Program-made: the position numbers and the translations under genes
Shown here: positions 26,263 to 36,321 of the stretch, piece by piece
How positions within the stretch are numbered: the stretch's first letter is position 1
Layout of the letters: every line of letters starts with the position of its first letter
Assembly: GCA_031553705.1 (NCBI GenBank)
Contig: JAVBLD010000006.1
Location: 1-64,000, forward strand
Source: JAVBLD01 sp031553705
GTDB lineage: Bacteria > Bacteroidota > Bacteroidia > Bacteroidales > Marinifilaceae
Direction: 5' to 3'
Length of the DNA: 64,000 nt
Notes under the pieces: model-generated
What the model was told of the DNA's origin: nothing
The model's input: the letters and a program-made list of their open reading frames with translations, nothing else
Databases searched by the model: none

Positions 26263-29200
26263 CTATCTCTTTATAGTCACCTTTCCTCCCGGTAAGACGG
26301 CATTGATACTATTGTCATACATAGCCGTACAGCTGATTGCAGGAAGTATATATTCGCCGGAAAAAGCTGCATTAAACCGAAATGCAAAGGTTTTTGTACG
26401 GTTTTCCATCAGATCGAAATAGAGATAGAAACGATCGTCACGAATATCAACATGATCCGCATCCTTATAGACATTGTCATTACCGCTCAGACGTTCGTTA
26501 ATAATCTCAAAACCGGACGGCAACAGGTAACTCAAAATAAGCTCCTGATATTCGCCGCTGTTACCGGTATTCTTGATGCTCATCTCCGCCGTAATATCCT
26601 GTCCCTGCTTCAAGCTACCGATATCTACCGACTTGCCGGTGTTGTCATAATACTTCACCTCCAGCAATAATCCGGACATGATTCTTTCGGTAACCACATG
26701 TAGCGGCAGATATGAATTGATCTGCCTCACATACAGGTTTCCGGTGCCGTTATTTTTCACCTCTACCTGTGTAGCACGGTCTTTTATCTTCAACTTATGC
26801 TGATATACCGTTTTGCCTGTATTCACTTTCTGATTACCATCGGCCGATTTCACTTCAACATCTATACCGTCTTGCTTACCCAGGTATTTCTCCACATAAC
26901 TTGCCGCCGCAAGAAGAGAGAAGGAAGTTTCCTGTGTACTGTACCATCTGTTTGAAGACATTGCCTGTGATAGTTTTTCAAGCATCCGGAAAGCATCCTG
27001 CCGCATATCAAGGTGAACCAATGCCAGCAATATAACGGCATTGTCGCGTGTGTCCGAGCCATAGCATCTCCCGGTCTGGCGATAAGGATCGACCGACTGC
27101 GGAAGATTGGCTATAATCTTCTCCCCTATCTCCTTATGATTACATAAAGCATAAGCGGCAGCAAGCAACCATTGCGGCGTGCTCTCCGTCATTTTCGCCT
27201 CTTTCAACCGGTTCATCGCAGCCAGGTCGGGTTTTTGTGCCAAAGCCAATACATACAAACGATATGCCTGTTCCAGCCGTGTCCACGAATCAGCGGAATA
27301 CCACCCGTTAGCTACCTTTCTCAGGTAGTTGAGGCTACCCTGCAATAGTTGCGTCGGCACCGCATACCCTTGCTGCTGGGCAGTTATCAGAAAGTGTGTC
27401 ACATAAGTACTGGCCCAATCGGAAACATAACCGCCCGGCCAGTAAGCAATACCGCCTTCTGTCGTCTGGTAGTTCTTCAACCGGTTGAGCACATCGGCAA
27501 CATTGGTTTCGGCAGTAGCTTTTTCCGCTGCCGTAAGATCGAGCAAACGATTCAGAGACAACTGCGGGAATGCCTTCGAAGTAATCTGCTCTGCGCATCC
27601 GTGCGGATATTCGAGCAGGTAAGATAACCGTTGTTCCAAATTTAACGGAGGTATCGAAGTGATTTCCAACGTAGCAGACGGTTCCATACCGTCAACAAAA
27701 CTCTTGATCGAAACCGTCTCTCCTGCTTTTAATTCCCTCTCCTCCACTTTTGTAATGCGGGGATTCGGTATCCGGATACTAACCTGTTCCGAAACCGTTG
27801 CCTTTTCTTTTCCGCTTTCAGCCTCCACCTTAATTGTGGATGTCCCGATCTGGTCGCCTATTTTAACATTGAAATAAAGGACCTGCTCTCCTTGCCCACT
27901 AAATCTGGCAATTTGACGGTTTTCCCCTGTCACTGTTATTTTACTGTCGGTAGCCAGGGTTACTTCAGCTTCCTTGATCTGGTTGTTCATTGCAAATACG
28001 GTAACCGGTATCTGGATCACATCGCCCGGTGTAAACAAGCGAGGCATCGCAACGGATACCATCAGCGCTTTTTTCACCTGGCTGCTGGCAGCAGCCGAAC
28101 CATATTGACCATTATTGGCCGCAACGACCATAGCCCGCACTTCGCCGATGTAATCCGGCATTGTGAAGGTATGTTTCCTGGAATCTCCTTTCTTGAGCAT
28201 AAAAGGTCCTTCGAACAAAACGACCGGCTTGAATCGGTTGTTCTTTTCGTCTTTCGGAGCTTTAAGCGATTCGTCGCCTCCGATGGCAAATGCCTTATCC
28301 AGCCGGGCACCATAAGCGCCGTAAATATAATCGTAAAAATCCCACGTCTTTACACCCAATGCTTCACGGGCGTAGAACGAAACGAAAGGATCCGGTGTAC
28401 GGAACGAGGTAAGCGACAATAACCCTTCGTCAACGATCGCAATGGTGTAGTACATTGCTTTGCCGTCAGCCTCTTTTACCGTAACGGTAAACTCTTCCGA
28501 CGGACGGAGCTCGGGCTTCATCTCTATCTCCGGACGAAGATGGAGCGCCGGATTTTCCACATTTATATTAATAGCCCCGTAAAGGCGTATCGGACGGTCG
28601 TTATCGCGTTTGCTGTGAGGCTGTATCAGCGTCACATGCGCATAAATATTAGGACACATATCGCTGGTGGCCTCCACCTCAACAATGGTTGCTTCTTTAT
28701 CGGCCGGCACTCGGAAAATATCTTTCACCGTTTTCCCATTTTCAAGGCTAACAATGGCAACTCCTCCTTCGGAGGACGGTATCCTGATCTTGATCTTTTC
28801 TCCGGTTTTATAAACCTTTTTATCACAACTTATGTTCAACATGGTAGCCATATCGCCGCTATCGGCATCCGACCAGTAGCCGAAGTAAGCTATGATTCCG
28901 GCGGAATGCCCCGATTTGCCGGTCACTTTAATAAAATAGCGTCCGTATAACTTAATATTCAGGTCTGTAGAAAAACTTCCGTTCGAAACGGTTACGGTTT
29001 GCCGGATCACCTCTTTCTGATAAGTGTTATTGATATAGTATCCGAGATTATTATCCTCTGCATCCCACCACCATCGCCAGTCCAAGCGGTAAACAACCAA
29101 TTCGACCGTGCCGCTGCCTGTTTTTTCACCTTTAGGTGTGACAACAACACCGTTTAATCTAACCGGTTTCTGTGTGGAATACCAGTTATCTTCCGAATCG

Positions 29201-31692
29201 GGTAGCCGGATTCCAACATATCTTGTGTAGGGCGAATATTTTACCGTTTGAGTGCTGATGCTAAAGTCACCGCTATTTTCAAACACTCGTGTGGTGAGGG
29301 TTGCCTGTAACACACCCGGTGCATTTTCAGCGCTGATATCGCTTGCATTATATGAAAAATTTCCCTCCGAATCAGTTGTTCCTTCAAACAACAACTCCGT
29401 ATTGGACTCAAAGTTTCTTGATTTATCGGTAAAAGAGTAGCCGGAATACTGTTCAAAGGAACCTCCGTTGTTTGTCAATTTTACTTCGGTGATCGCTCTT
29501 AACCCCGGGGTTTTGGCTCCGTGCAACCACCTTGTTTGTACCTTTATCGGCGCAGTAGAGAGACCCTCCCCAATGATATCCTCATCCGGGAATACCGTAT
29601 TAATGCTCAGACGATTTGGTTTTATCGTCTCGATACGCAACGTTTTTGAAAAAGTAAGCCCGCCTATCTTAAACAACGCTTTCCAATAGCCTGTCGGAGC
29701 CTCCGGATCGGTCCTGAAAGAGAAGCAATAGACATTACTTTCATTAATATTTCCGGTTTTAGTCTGTATTACATTTCCCTTAGGATCGATCAACTGTGCG
29801 ACAATCGGATGGCCGGCAGGCAATGTATTCAATTTGTCCTCCAACACCAACGAAAGGTAGATATCGTCACCCGGACGCCACACTCCCCGCTCGCCATAAA
29901 TAAACCCTTTCACTCCCATCTGCACAACCTGCCCGCCTACATCAAAATTACTCATTGACAGAGCATTTGCATCGGACACCTTCAACCAAGCCTTATCCTT
30001 ATCTTTTTTAACCACGATAGTGAAAGCTTTGTCTCTCGGCTTGGCTGTTGCCATCCCCTCTCTATCGGTTTTTGAAGAATCGATCTTTTGATTCTGGTAG
30101 TTATATAACATGACCTCACAATCAGCTACCGGCTTGGCATTTTCAATATCGCTAACACAGATGAAATATTTGCCGTCGGCAGCCCGTTTGGCCAATATAC
30201 CGAGGGAAGTATTTATGATATTTCTCGAAACAAAGCGCTCTCCGGTATAATATGATACATGGCACGGATTATCACGCTCTTCCCACACGTAATCTTCGGG
30301 ATAATCGCCATAATAATAGTAGCCCGGAGAATCCCAATCGCCGGTAGAATATTCATTATCCCGGCCTTCCCCGGCACATGCCAGTGTAGTATATGATTTT
30401 TTAAATTTCAGCTCTATCCGATATACGACCCCTTTTTCCAACTCTACCAGCTTACTCAGATCAATGGTAAAATCGTTCCATTTATCCAGGTCGATACTCG
30501 GATTCTCTTTGATCAGGTCGATCTTTTTCTGGAATACGGGTCGGCCGGTACGTCTCAACTCACTCGATTCGTTATATGCATTTTCCTGTAAGAAGAAATT
30601 CATATTCTGATTGAACACTTTTACCACATACAGGTCCACGGCCTTTAATGCAACAGTAGAAAACGGGATCAGTACGCTGTTTTCAGCCGGTACGATCGTA
30701 CCTTTACCGATAAAGCTTACTAAAGGCTTAACAGAACCAAGCCTGACTTCCTTTATATACTCCTCTTTCAGGGCATTGCCATAGATGCTTTTTATTCCGG
30801 GATGTACATGTACCGTAAGTACAGCCTGATCCCTGCCAATGCTCGGATAAAGATAAATGATATTCCCTTCCTTTTTAGAGCCGACACCCGAAAAGCCATC
30901 TATCGTGACAAGGCCTTTTAAATCCTGATCCGGATTCAAATTATCGGACATGATAATCTTTATTACCGGCGATTCCAGGCTTCCTCCCTTGATATCCAAT
31001 ACGACAAATTCGTTTCTATCAGGAATTTTAACCTCAAACTCTCCTCCCCGATCCACATCTTTTGTAAAGGAGAGTTTCAATGCTTTTGCCTTGTCTCCTT
31101 TTTGAAGGCCTTTCACCGTGAAATGGTGTTTATTACCTTCATGCGTCCATTCAAGAGGCATCTGATCGCCCTCAAATGATGCACGCACCTTATTCTCAAC
31201 CGCTTCCGTCTCAACCTCGTCGGAACTTAACAAACAGGCCTGATACATCAGAGAACCGGTCTCTTCTCCCTCTATAAGCAGGTTCCCCTCCTCAAACATA
31301 AAGTTTATCGGGATGACTTTAACCTGAAATTTAAAATATCTGGCTTTTTTAGGTACATCGTATAAAACAGCCAAATCCAATGTCACCTCATAAGTGGCAC
31401 CGTTTTTCAGTTTCCCTTCCGGAACAAATTCTACGATATCTCCCTCCTGCAGGTATACCGTGCCTTTTACTTTAGGCGATATTTTCATAACCTTGTCAGG
31501 CAGCAATGAACCGTGTTGGTACTCTTTATCCGGTTTTGCATTCAGATAAACCCGGATTGACGAAGAAGATTTTATAATCCCGTCGGTATGGCTTATAACA
31601 TATTTGCTGAAATCCGCTTCCTTATCGAAACAACTTGAAAAACATACGCTCCATATTGCGAGGATCCATAAAAAATGTTTGCACTTTATCAT
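26263..31692 (-). CDS. Bacterial alpha-2-macroglobulin family lipoprotein
   Basis: A giant 1809-residue lipoprotein thought to trap proteases at the cell envelope. The signal peptide ends in lipobox FSSC (Cys21). Macroglobulin-like domains follow, including RGVWRPGDDIYLSL and TFRTPDPFVSFYAREALGVKTWDFYDYI-type sequence (the MG core before the bait region). The thioester site CAEQ lies near residue 1364 in YPHGCAEQITSKAFPQL. The thioester domain of alpha-helices continues to about residue 1640 and a receptor-like domain ends the protein. The Cys and Gln needed for the thioester are both present. No penicillin-binding protein 1C gene adjoins it, unlike many bacterial homologues; its downstream neighbour is ltaE. 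Confidence 0.92.
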   Translation of the reverse strand: MIKCKHFLWILAIWSVCFSSCFDKEADFSKYVISHTDGIIKSSSSIRVYLNAKPDKEYQHGSLLPDKVMKISPKVKGTVYLQEGDIVEFVPEGKLKNGATYEVTLDLAVLYDVPKKARYFKFQVKVIPINFMFEEGNLLIEGEETGSLMYQACLLSSDEVETEAVENKVRASFEGDQMPLEWTHEGNKHHFTVKGLQKGDKAKALKLSFTKDVDRGGEFEVKIPDRNEFVVLDIKGGSLESPVIKIIMSDNLNPDQDLKGLVTIDGFSGVGSKKEGNIIYLYPSIGRDQAVLTVHVHPGIKSIYGNALKEEYIKEVRLGSVKPLVSFIGKGTIVPAENSVLIPFSTVALKAVDLYVVKVFNQNMNFFLQENAYNESSELRRTGRPVFQKKIDLIKENPSIDLDKWNDFTIDLSKLVELEKGVVYRIELKFKKSYTTLACAGEGRDNEYSTGDWDSPGYYYYGDYPEDYVWEERDNPCHVSYYTGERFVSRNIINTSLGILAKRAADGKYFICVSDIENAKPVADCEVMLYNYQNQKIDSSKTDREGMATAKPRDKAFTIVVKKDKDKAWLKVSDANALSMSNFDVGGQVVQMGVKGFIYGERGVWRPGDDIYLSLVLEDKLNTLPAGHPIVAQLIDPKGNVIQTKTGNINESNVYCFSFRTDPEAPTGYWKALFKIGGLTFSKTLRIETIKPNRLSINTVFPDEDIIGEGLSTAPIKVQTRWLHGAKTPGLRAITEVKLTNNGGSFEQYSGYSFTDKSRNFESNTELLFEGTTDSEGNFSYNASDISAENAPGVLQATLTTRVFENSGDFSISTQTVKYSPYTRYVGIRLPDSEDNWYSTQKPVRLNGVVVTPKGEKTGSGTVELVVYRLDWRWWWDAEDNNLGYYINNTYQKEVIRQTVTVSNGSFSTDLNIKLYGRYFIKVTGKSGHSAGIIAYFGYWSDADSGDMATMLNISCDKKVYKTGEKIKIRIPSSEGGVAIVSLENGKTVKDIFRVPADKEATIVEVEATSDMCPNIYAHVTLIQPHSKRDNDRPIRLYGAININVENPALHLRPEIEMKPELRPSEEFTVTVKEADGKAMYYTIAIVDEGLLSLTSFRTPDPFVSFYAREALGVKTWDFYDYIYGAYGARLDKAFAIGGDESLKAPKDEKNNRFKPVVLFEGPFMLKKGDSRKHTFTMPDYIGEVRAMVVAANNGQYGSAAASSQVKKALMVSVAMPRLFTPGDVIQIPVTVFAMNNQIKEAEVTLATDSKITVTGENRQIARFSGQGEQVLYFNVKIGDQIGTSTIKVEAESGKEKATVSEQVSIRIPNPRITKVEERELKAGETVSIKSFVDGMEPSATLEITSIPPLNLEQRLSYLLEYPHGCAEQITSKAFPQLSLNRLLDLTAAEKATAETNVADVLNRLKNYQTTEGGIAYWPGGYVSDWASTYVTHFLITAQQQGYAVPTQLLQGSLNYLRKVANGWYSADSWTRLEQAYRLYVLALAQKPDLAAMNRLKEAKMTESTPQWLLAAAYALCNHKEIGEKIIANLPQSVDPYRQTGRCYGSDTRDNAVILLALVHLDMRQDAFRMLEKLSQAMSSNRWYSTQETSFSLLAAASYVEKYLGKQDGIDVEVKSADGNQKVNTGKTVYQHKLKIKDRATQVEVKNNGTGNLYVRQINSYLPLHVVTERIMSGLLLEVKYYDNTGKSVDIGSLKQGQDITAEMSIKNTGNSGEYQELILSYLLPSGFEIINERLSGNDNVYKDADHVDIRDDRFYLYFDLMENRTKTFAFRFNAAFSGEYILPAISCTAMYDNSINAVLPGGKVTIKR

Positions 31693-31754
31693 ATCAGTAT
31701 CTGTTAAGTGAATTGGAATATTGATACATATTTTATTATTATCTTATATAGTTG

Positions 31755-31762
31755 CAAAACTA
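31755..31762 (-). promoter_or_regulatory. Possible -7 box for the alpha-2-macroglobulin gene
   Basis: The minus strand reads TAGTTTTG, an exact TAnnTTTG, 62 bases before the start codon. The -33 region is not a clear TTTG. Confidence 0.35.
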
Positions 31763-31881
31763 ATGAAAATAAACGTAGATATAGCCATCTAAGTTCATTA
31801 ACTTTTAATTTTTAACCGTTTATCATCTTCCGTGTTTGTTTTTCAAATCAACTCAACACTTAATTTAAAATTGCATCACAT

Positions 31882-31912
31882 TTTAATATCTAAGTTTATA
31901 TTCATACTTTTG
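31882..31912 (+). promoter_or_regulatory. Promoter of ugd
   Basis: TTTA at 31882-31885, a 19-base spacer and TACTTTTG at 31905-31912 fit the Bacteroidetes promoter with one mismatch in the -33 box. The start codon is 39 bases downstream. Confidence 0.5.
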
Positions 31913-31914
31913 TT

Positions 31915-31932
31915 ATCCGATACATATCGGAT
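31915..31932. promoter_or_regulatory. Operator-like palindrome in the ugd leader
   Basis: ATCCGATA, two bases, then TATCGGAT is a perfect 8-bp inverted repeat that overlaps the expected transcription start of ugd. Its position suits a repressor site; no regulator is encoded nearby. Confidence 0.4.
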
Positions 31933-31951
31933 GTAATAATAAAAAATAAAT

Positions 31952-33265
31952 ATGAGAATATCTGTTATCGGTACGGGTTACGTTGGTTTAGTTTCGGGCA
32001 CTTGTCTTGCGGAGACAGGGATTACGGTGACCTGCGTAGATGTAAATAAGGAAAAAATCGATATGCTGAACCGGGGAGAAATGCCCATTTACGAACCGGG
32101 GCTATCCGAACTGGTCGCAAAAAACCGTGTAAATAACCGGTTGTTTTTTACCACTTCATTACAGGACTCGTTAAGCGATGCGGATGCTCTTTTTATTGCA
32201 GTAGGTACTCCCCCCGACGAAGACGGCAGCGCTGACCTGCGATATGTATTGGAAGTTGCCAGGGAGATCGGCCGTTCTCTTGAACAATACATCGTAGTAG
32301 TGACCAAATCGACGGTTCCGGTCGGTACGAATAATAGGATAAAACAGGTCATCCGCGAGGAGTTGGACCGGAGAGAAGCGGATATAGAATTTGATGTCGC
32401 TTCGAATCCCGAATTTCTGAAAGAGGGAGATGCAATAAACGATTTTATGTCGCCGGACCGGATTGTAATAGGTGTCGACTCTGAACGGGCCCAAAAAGTC
32501 ATGAAACGGCTCTACCATGCTTTTTTACTGAACAATATTCCATTATATTTCATGGATATCCTTTCGGCGGAGATGACCAAATATGCCGCAAACTCGATGC
32601 TGGCCACCCGTATTTCGTTTATGAACGACATCGCTAATCTTTGCGAAATCGTCGGAGCGGACGTAGATGCGGTAAAGAGAGGCATCGGAAGCGATATGCG
32701 TATCGGGAAAAAATTTCTGAATGCCGGTTGCGGATATGGCGGTTCTTGTTTTCCGAAGGATGTAAAAGCATTGATCAAAACGGGAGACGACTACGGGCAC
32801 AGCATGGAGGTACTAAAATCGGTAGAGAGGGTAAACGAAAGACAAAAGCAAGTATTGTTCCAAAAGATATCGGCTCACTATAAGCACAATTTGAAAGGAA
32901 AACGTTTCGGACTATGGGGGTTGTCGTTCAAACCGGCAACGGATGATATGCGCGAAGCGCCTTCACTGGTACTGATAGAACAGTTACTAAACGCCGGCGC
33001 AACAGTCCGGGCTTTCGACCCGATCGCAATGGAGGAGTGTCGCCGAAAAATCGGCGACCGGATAGAGTATGCCGCCGATATGTACGACGCTCTCACCGGC
33101 GCCGACGCTTTGGTGGTTGTCACCGAATGGCAGGAATTTAAAGTACCGAAATTTACCTATATTGAAAAAGCATTGAAAGAAAAGGTTATCTTTGATGGTC
33201 GTAATATTTACGATCCGGAACAGATGAAAGGATTCGGGTACATCTATTACGGAATAGGACGATAA
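31952..33265 (+). CDS. ugd: UDP-glucose 6-dehydrogenase
   Basis: Oxidises UDP-glucose to UDP-glucuronate with two NAD+, feeding capsule, exopolysaccharide or lipid glycan synthesis. The 437-residue protein has the N-terminal NAD loop GTGYVGLVSG, the KSTVPVGT and NPEFLKEGDAINDF stretches, and KYAANSMLATRISFMNDIANLCE. It also has the catalytic Cys in GCGYGGSCFPKDV (near residue 262), and LWGLSFKPATDDMREAPS in the C-terminal domain. No polysaccharide genes adjoin it. A promoter and an operator-like palindrome precede it, and a lipid kinase gene follows. Confidence 0.96.
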   Translation: MRISVIGTGYVGLVSGTCLAETGITVTCVDVNKEKIDMLNRGEMPIYEPGLSELVAKNRVNNRLFFTTSLQDSLSDADALFIAVGTPPDEDGSADLRYVLEVAREIGRSLEQYIVVVTKSTVPVGTNNRIKQVIREELDRREADIEFDVASNPEFLKEGDAINDFMSPDRIVIGVDSERAQKVMKRLYHAFLLNNIPLYFMDILSAEMTKYAANSMLATRISFMNDIANLCEIVGADVDAVKRGIGSDMRIGKKFLNAGCGYGGSCFPKDVKALIKTGDDYGHSMEVLKSVERVNERQKQVLFQKISAHYKHNLKGKRFGLWGLSFKPATDDMREAPSLVLIEQLLNAGATVRAFDPIAMEECRRKIGDRIEYAADMYDALTGADALVVVTEWQEFKVPKFTYIEKALKEKVIFDGRNIYDPEQMKGFGYIYYGIGR

Positions 33266-33397
33266 AAAAGACGGACGGATTTCAGTTTACGGACGGAAGT
33301 ACAAAAGATACAATATACACCCCGATACAAAAAGAGCCAATGGATTTAACAACCCGGTTATTTGATTCTCAATTGTTATACTTTCAAATGTAGGGTA

Positions 33398-34285
33398 ATG
33401 CGTATACTATTCATTGTGAATCCGATATCCGGTTTCGGATTAGGAAAGGAGTTACCGGATAAGATAAAAAGGATACCTGCATACGATGACATCAAATATG
33501 ATATCAGATTTACCGAGTATGCCGGACATGCAAGGATCATTGTAGAGGATATAAAAAAAGCCGGGGAATATACACACGTTATTGCAGTCGGGGGAGACGG
33601 AACGGTAAATGAGATCGGAACCGCATTGTACGGCAGCGATATGGCTTTCGGCGTTGTATCGCTGGGAAGCGGCAACGGATTTGCCAGACATCTGGGATAT
33701 TCCATTTTTATGACAAAAGCGCTGATACAAATACTTTCCGATAAGTATGCGCAGGTTGATATTCTCGAAATAAACGACATGTACTCCCTGAATGTTTCCG
33801 GGGTCGGTTTTGATGCAGAAGTTGCCCATGAATTCAATCGGTTAAAGATGCGAGGAGTTTTTTCCTACATATATGCCATCATAAAAATGTGGTTCCGTTA
33901 TCCCGAAAAGAAATACCGTATCATCAGTGAAGGAAAGGAGATGTCCGTCAGCTGTTTTCTTCTCAGCTTTGCCAACGGTTCCCAATATGGAAATAACGTC
34001 GGTATAGCACCTCACGCTTCCCTGCGGGACGGGCTTATGGATATCTGTATCCTTAAACGTCCGGCTCTCTTTGAAATCCTATGGTTTGTCATTTTTATCA
34101 TGAATTCGAAGGTATACAGATTATCATATTTTAAGGAAATCCAGTGCAAGAATGCCATTATTGAAGGAGACATCAGCAAAATACATATCGACGGCGAAGC
34201 CTGCCAGATGCAATCCCCGCTCCATTTGAAGATGCACGAAGGAGTGCTAAAAGTAATCGTTCCGAATCCGGCAAAAGAGTTTTAG
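33398..34285 (+). CDS. Diacylglycerol kinase-family lipid kinase
   Basis: A 295-residue kinase of the DAGK catalytic family (LCB5/YegS type) that phosphorylates diacylglycerol or sphingoid lipids. The start at 33398 (MRILFIVNP) follows an AGGGT site; the longer TTG frame adds residues foreign to the family. Motifs are NPISGFG, the ATP-binding AVGGDGTVNE, and LGSGNGFARHLGY. The C-terminal domain has NVSGVGFDAEVA and IHIDGEACQ. Bacteroidales make sphingolipids, so a long-chain-base kinase role is possible but not shown. It follows ugd by 132 bases. Confidence 0.88.
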   Translation: MRILFIVNPISGFGLGKELPDKIKRIPAYDDIKYDIRFTEYAGHARIIVEDIKKAGEYTHVIAVGGDGTVNEIGTALYGSDMAFGVVSLGSGNGFARHLGYSIFMTKALIQILSDKYAQVDILEINDMYSLNVSGVGFDAEVAHEFNRLKMRGVFSYIYAIIKMWFRYPEKKYRIISEGKEMSVSCFLLSFANGSQYGNNVGIAPHASLRDGLMDICILKRPALFEILWFVIFIMNSKVYRLSYFKEIQCKNAIIEGDISKIHIDGEACQMQSPLHLKMHEGVLKVIVPNPAKEF

Positions 34286-34323
34286 CAGGCTTGCTTCAAG
34301 TCGCTGTCCCACTGGTCTGTCAA

Positions 34324-35730
34324 TTATTTTGCAACTCCCAACTTCCCGGCGATTTTGAACATATATACCCGTGCCTCTCCGTAATTATTTCCGATAATAC
34401 CGTCGAGGATCGCCTCCTTGATGGCTGTCTTGATTTCTCCGACCGTATGGCAGGGAGGAAGATTAAAGGTGGCCATGATCTCTTCCCCGCTGATTGGGGG
34501 TTGAAAATTACGGATTGAGTCTTTCTCCTCCACCTCTTTCAGTTTCTGGCGGACAAGCTGGAAATTGGCCAGAAAGCGCTTTACTTTGACTTCATTCTTA
34601 GAGGTAATATCAGCTTCCGCCAATGTCATCAAGGCGTCGATATCATCCCCGGCATCGAATAATAAGCGGCGGACGGCTGAATCAGTAACGACCTCTTCCG
34701 ATAAAACAATCGGGCGCATGTGCAGGTTGACCAGCTTCTGCACCTGTTTCATTTTTTCATTTTGCGGCAGTTTCAATCGGTTGAAAATCTTAGCCACCAT
34801 CCGTTCTCCCACATGGTTATGGCCATAAAATGTCCACCCCTGTCCTTGTATATATTTTTTAGTAAGCGGTTTGGCAATATCATGCAACAAGGCGGCCCAC
34901 CGTAGCCAGAGGTCGTTTGAACACAAGGAAAGTGCATCCAAAACGGCCAATGTGTGATAAAAATTATCTTTATGTTCAACCCCGTTCACACTCTCCACTC
35001 CTTTTAAGGCGGTCAGTTCCGGAAAGAACTGCTCCAGCAGCCCCGACTCATCCAATAATAAAATACCCCGGGAAGGTTCCGGAGAGAGCATGATCTTATT
35101 AAATTCGTCGATAACCCGTTCGGCAGAAACAATCGACAGACGTTCCCTGTGGGCGGCGATAGCTTGAAAAGTCCGGCTTTCGATCTTAAAATTCAACTGG
35201 GACGCAAACCGGATGGCACGCATCATCCTGAGTGGATCGTCGGAGAAAGTGATCCCGGGCTCCAACGGCGTTTTAATCAATCGCTCTTCCAAATGCCGCA
35301 ACCCGTCAAACGGATCGATCAATGTTCCGTAATCTTTTTTATTCAGGGAGATCGCCAGCGCATTAATGGTGAAGTCACGCCGTTTCTGATCGTCATCGAT
35401 AGTGCCTTGTTCGACAAGCGGTTTGCGCGAGTCAGAACGATACGACTCCTTCCGGGCTCCTACAAACTCGATTTCAACCCCTTGATAGCGGAACATCGCA
35501 GTACCGAAATTTTTAAAGACCGACACCTGAATATGACCTAAACACTTTGCCACCGCCTCCGCTAATGCAACCCCATCTCCAAGCACGACAATGTCTATAT
35601 CTTTTGACGGTCGGTGTAATATCAGGTCCCGGACATACCCTCCGATCACATATACTTCGAGGCCCTCCCGGCCGGCAATATCGGAAACAGTTTTAAATAT
35701 CGGGTGTTTTAAGTGCTGTCGCATAATCAT
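34324..35730 (-). CDS. CCA tRNA nucleotidyltransferase / poly(A) polymerase with HD domain
   Basis: A 468-residue nucleotidyltransferase that adds or repairs the CCA end of tRNA. The class II head shows VIGGYVRDLIL and DIDIVVLG, followed by RRDFTINALAISL and the RMMRAIRFASQL neck. An HD phosphohydrolase domain follows, with LRWAALLHDIAKPLTKK and FYGHNHVGERM. The start codon overlaps the rnfA stop by 4 bases (ATGA), which implies translational coupling to the Rnf operon although the functions are unrelated. An ATG two codons later could also serve as start. Confidence 0.92.
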   Translation of the reverse strand: MIMRQHLKHPIFKTVSDIAGREGLEVYVIGGYVRDLILHRPSKDIDIVVLGDGVALAEAVAKCLGHIQVSVFKNFGTAMFRYQGVEIEFVGARKESYRSDSRKPLVEQGTIDDDQKRRDFTINALAISLNKKDYGTLIDPFDGLRHLEERLIKTPLEPGITFSDDPLRMMRAIRFASQLNFKIESRTFQAIAAHRERLSIVSAERVIDEFNKIMLSPEPSRGILLLDESGLLEQFFPELTALKGVESVNGVEHKDNFYHTLAVLDALSLCSNDLWLRWAALLHDIAKPLTKKYIQGQGWTFYGHNHVGERMVAKIFNRLKLPQNEKMKQVQKLVNLHMRPIVLSEEVVTDSAVRRLLFDAGDDIDALMTLAEADITSKNEVKVKRFLANFQLVRQKLKEVEEKDSIRNFQPPISGEEIMATFNLPPCHTVGEIKTAIKEAILDGIIGNNYGEARVYMFKIAGKLGVAK

Positions 35731-36299
35731 ACTATTCCGGAAAATCCCATAAAGGCCATAGCTAATATCCCGGCCACCAATAAAGCAATAGGAGAACCTT
35801 TCATCCCTTTTGGAACGGATACCAGGTCAAGTTGTTCCCGGATACCGGCAAAAAGGGTAAGGGCCAACCCGAAACCAATGGCGGTGGAGCCGGAAAAAAC
35901 AACCGCCTCCAATAAGGTCTGCCCTTTCTGTATCACCATAATAGCCACACCCAGCACAGCACAGTTCGTAGTAATCAGCGGCAGGAACACGCCTAGTGCC
36001 TGATAGAGGGAAGGACTCACCTTTTTCAGGATAATTTCCACCATCTGCACCAATGCTGCAATGACCAATATAAAAGTGATCGTCTGCATAAACTGAATCT
36101 GAAAGGTATCCAATATCGTTTTCTGGATGATGAACGTCACGATGGTCGCCAGAATGATCACAAATGTAACGGCTCCGCTCATCCCAAGTGCAGTAGACAC
36201 CCGTTTGGAAACTCCCAGAAAAGGGCATATTCCGAGGAATTGCGCCAGGATGATATTATTTACAAAAACGGCCGATATAAAAATCAATATATATTCCAT
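35727..36299 (-). CDS. rnfA: Rnf electron transport complex subunit A
   Basis: A 190-residue integral membrane subunit with six hydrophobic segments. Family hallmarks are NNIILAQFLGICPFLGVSK at residues 14-32, LVQMVEIILKKVSPSLYQALGVFLPLITTNCAVLG and AGIREQLDLVSVP. RnfA and RnfE are inverted homologues that together hold a membrane iron-sulfur centre on a pair of Cys residues, here in GICPF and TNCAV. It is the last rnf gene and overlaps cca. Confidence 0.95.
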   Translation of the reverse strand: MEYILIFISAVFVNNIILAQFLGICPFLGVSKRVSTALGMSGAVTFVIILATIVTFIIQKTILDTFQIQFMQTITFILVIAALVQMVEIILKKVSPSLYQALGVFLPLITTNCAVLGVAIMVIQKGQTLLEAVVFSGSTAIGFGLALTLFAGIREQLDLVSVPKGMKGSPIALLVAGILAMAFMGFSGIV

Positions 36300-36307
36300 T
36301 TTTATTT

Positions 36308-36320
36308 AGTTGAAAGTTAA
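36308..36320. repeat. Dispersed TTGAAAGTT repeat copy
   Basis: AGTTGAAAGTTAA lies between rnfE and rnfA. It is a short member of the TTTCAACT repeat type, read in the opposite orientation. Confidence 0.35.
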
Positions 36321-36321
36321 T

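Noticed and set aside
27892..28422. A 176-codon open frame on the plus strand inside the alpha-2-macroglobulin gene
   Set aside because: It is a shadow of the conserved minus-strand gene without motifs.
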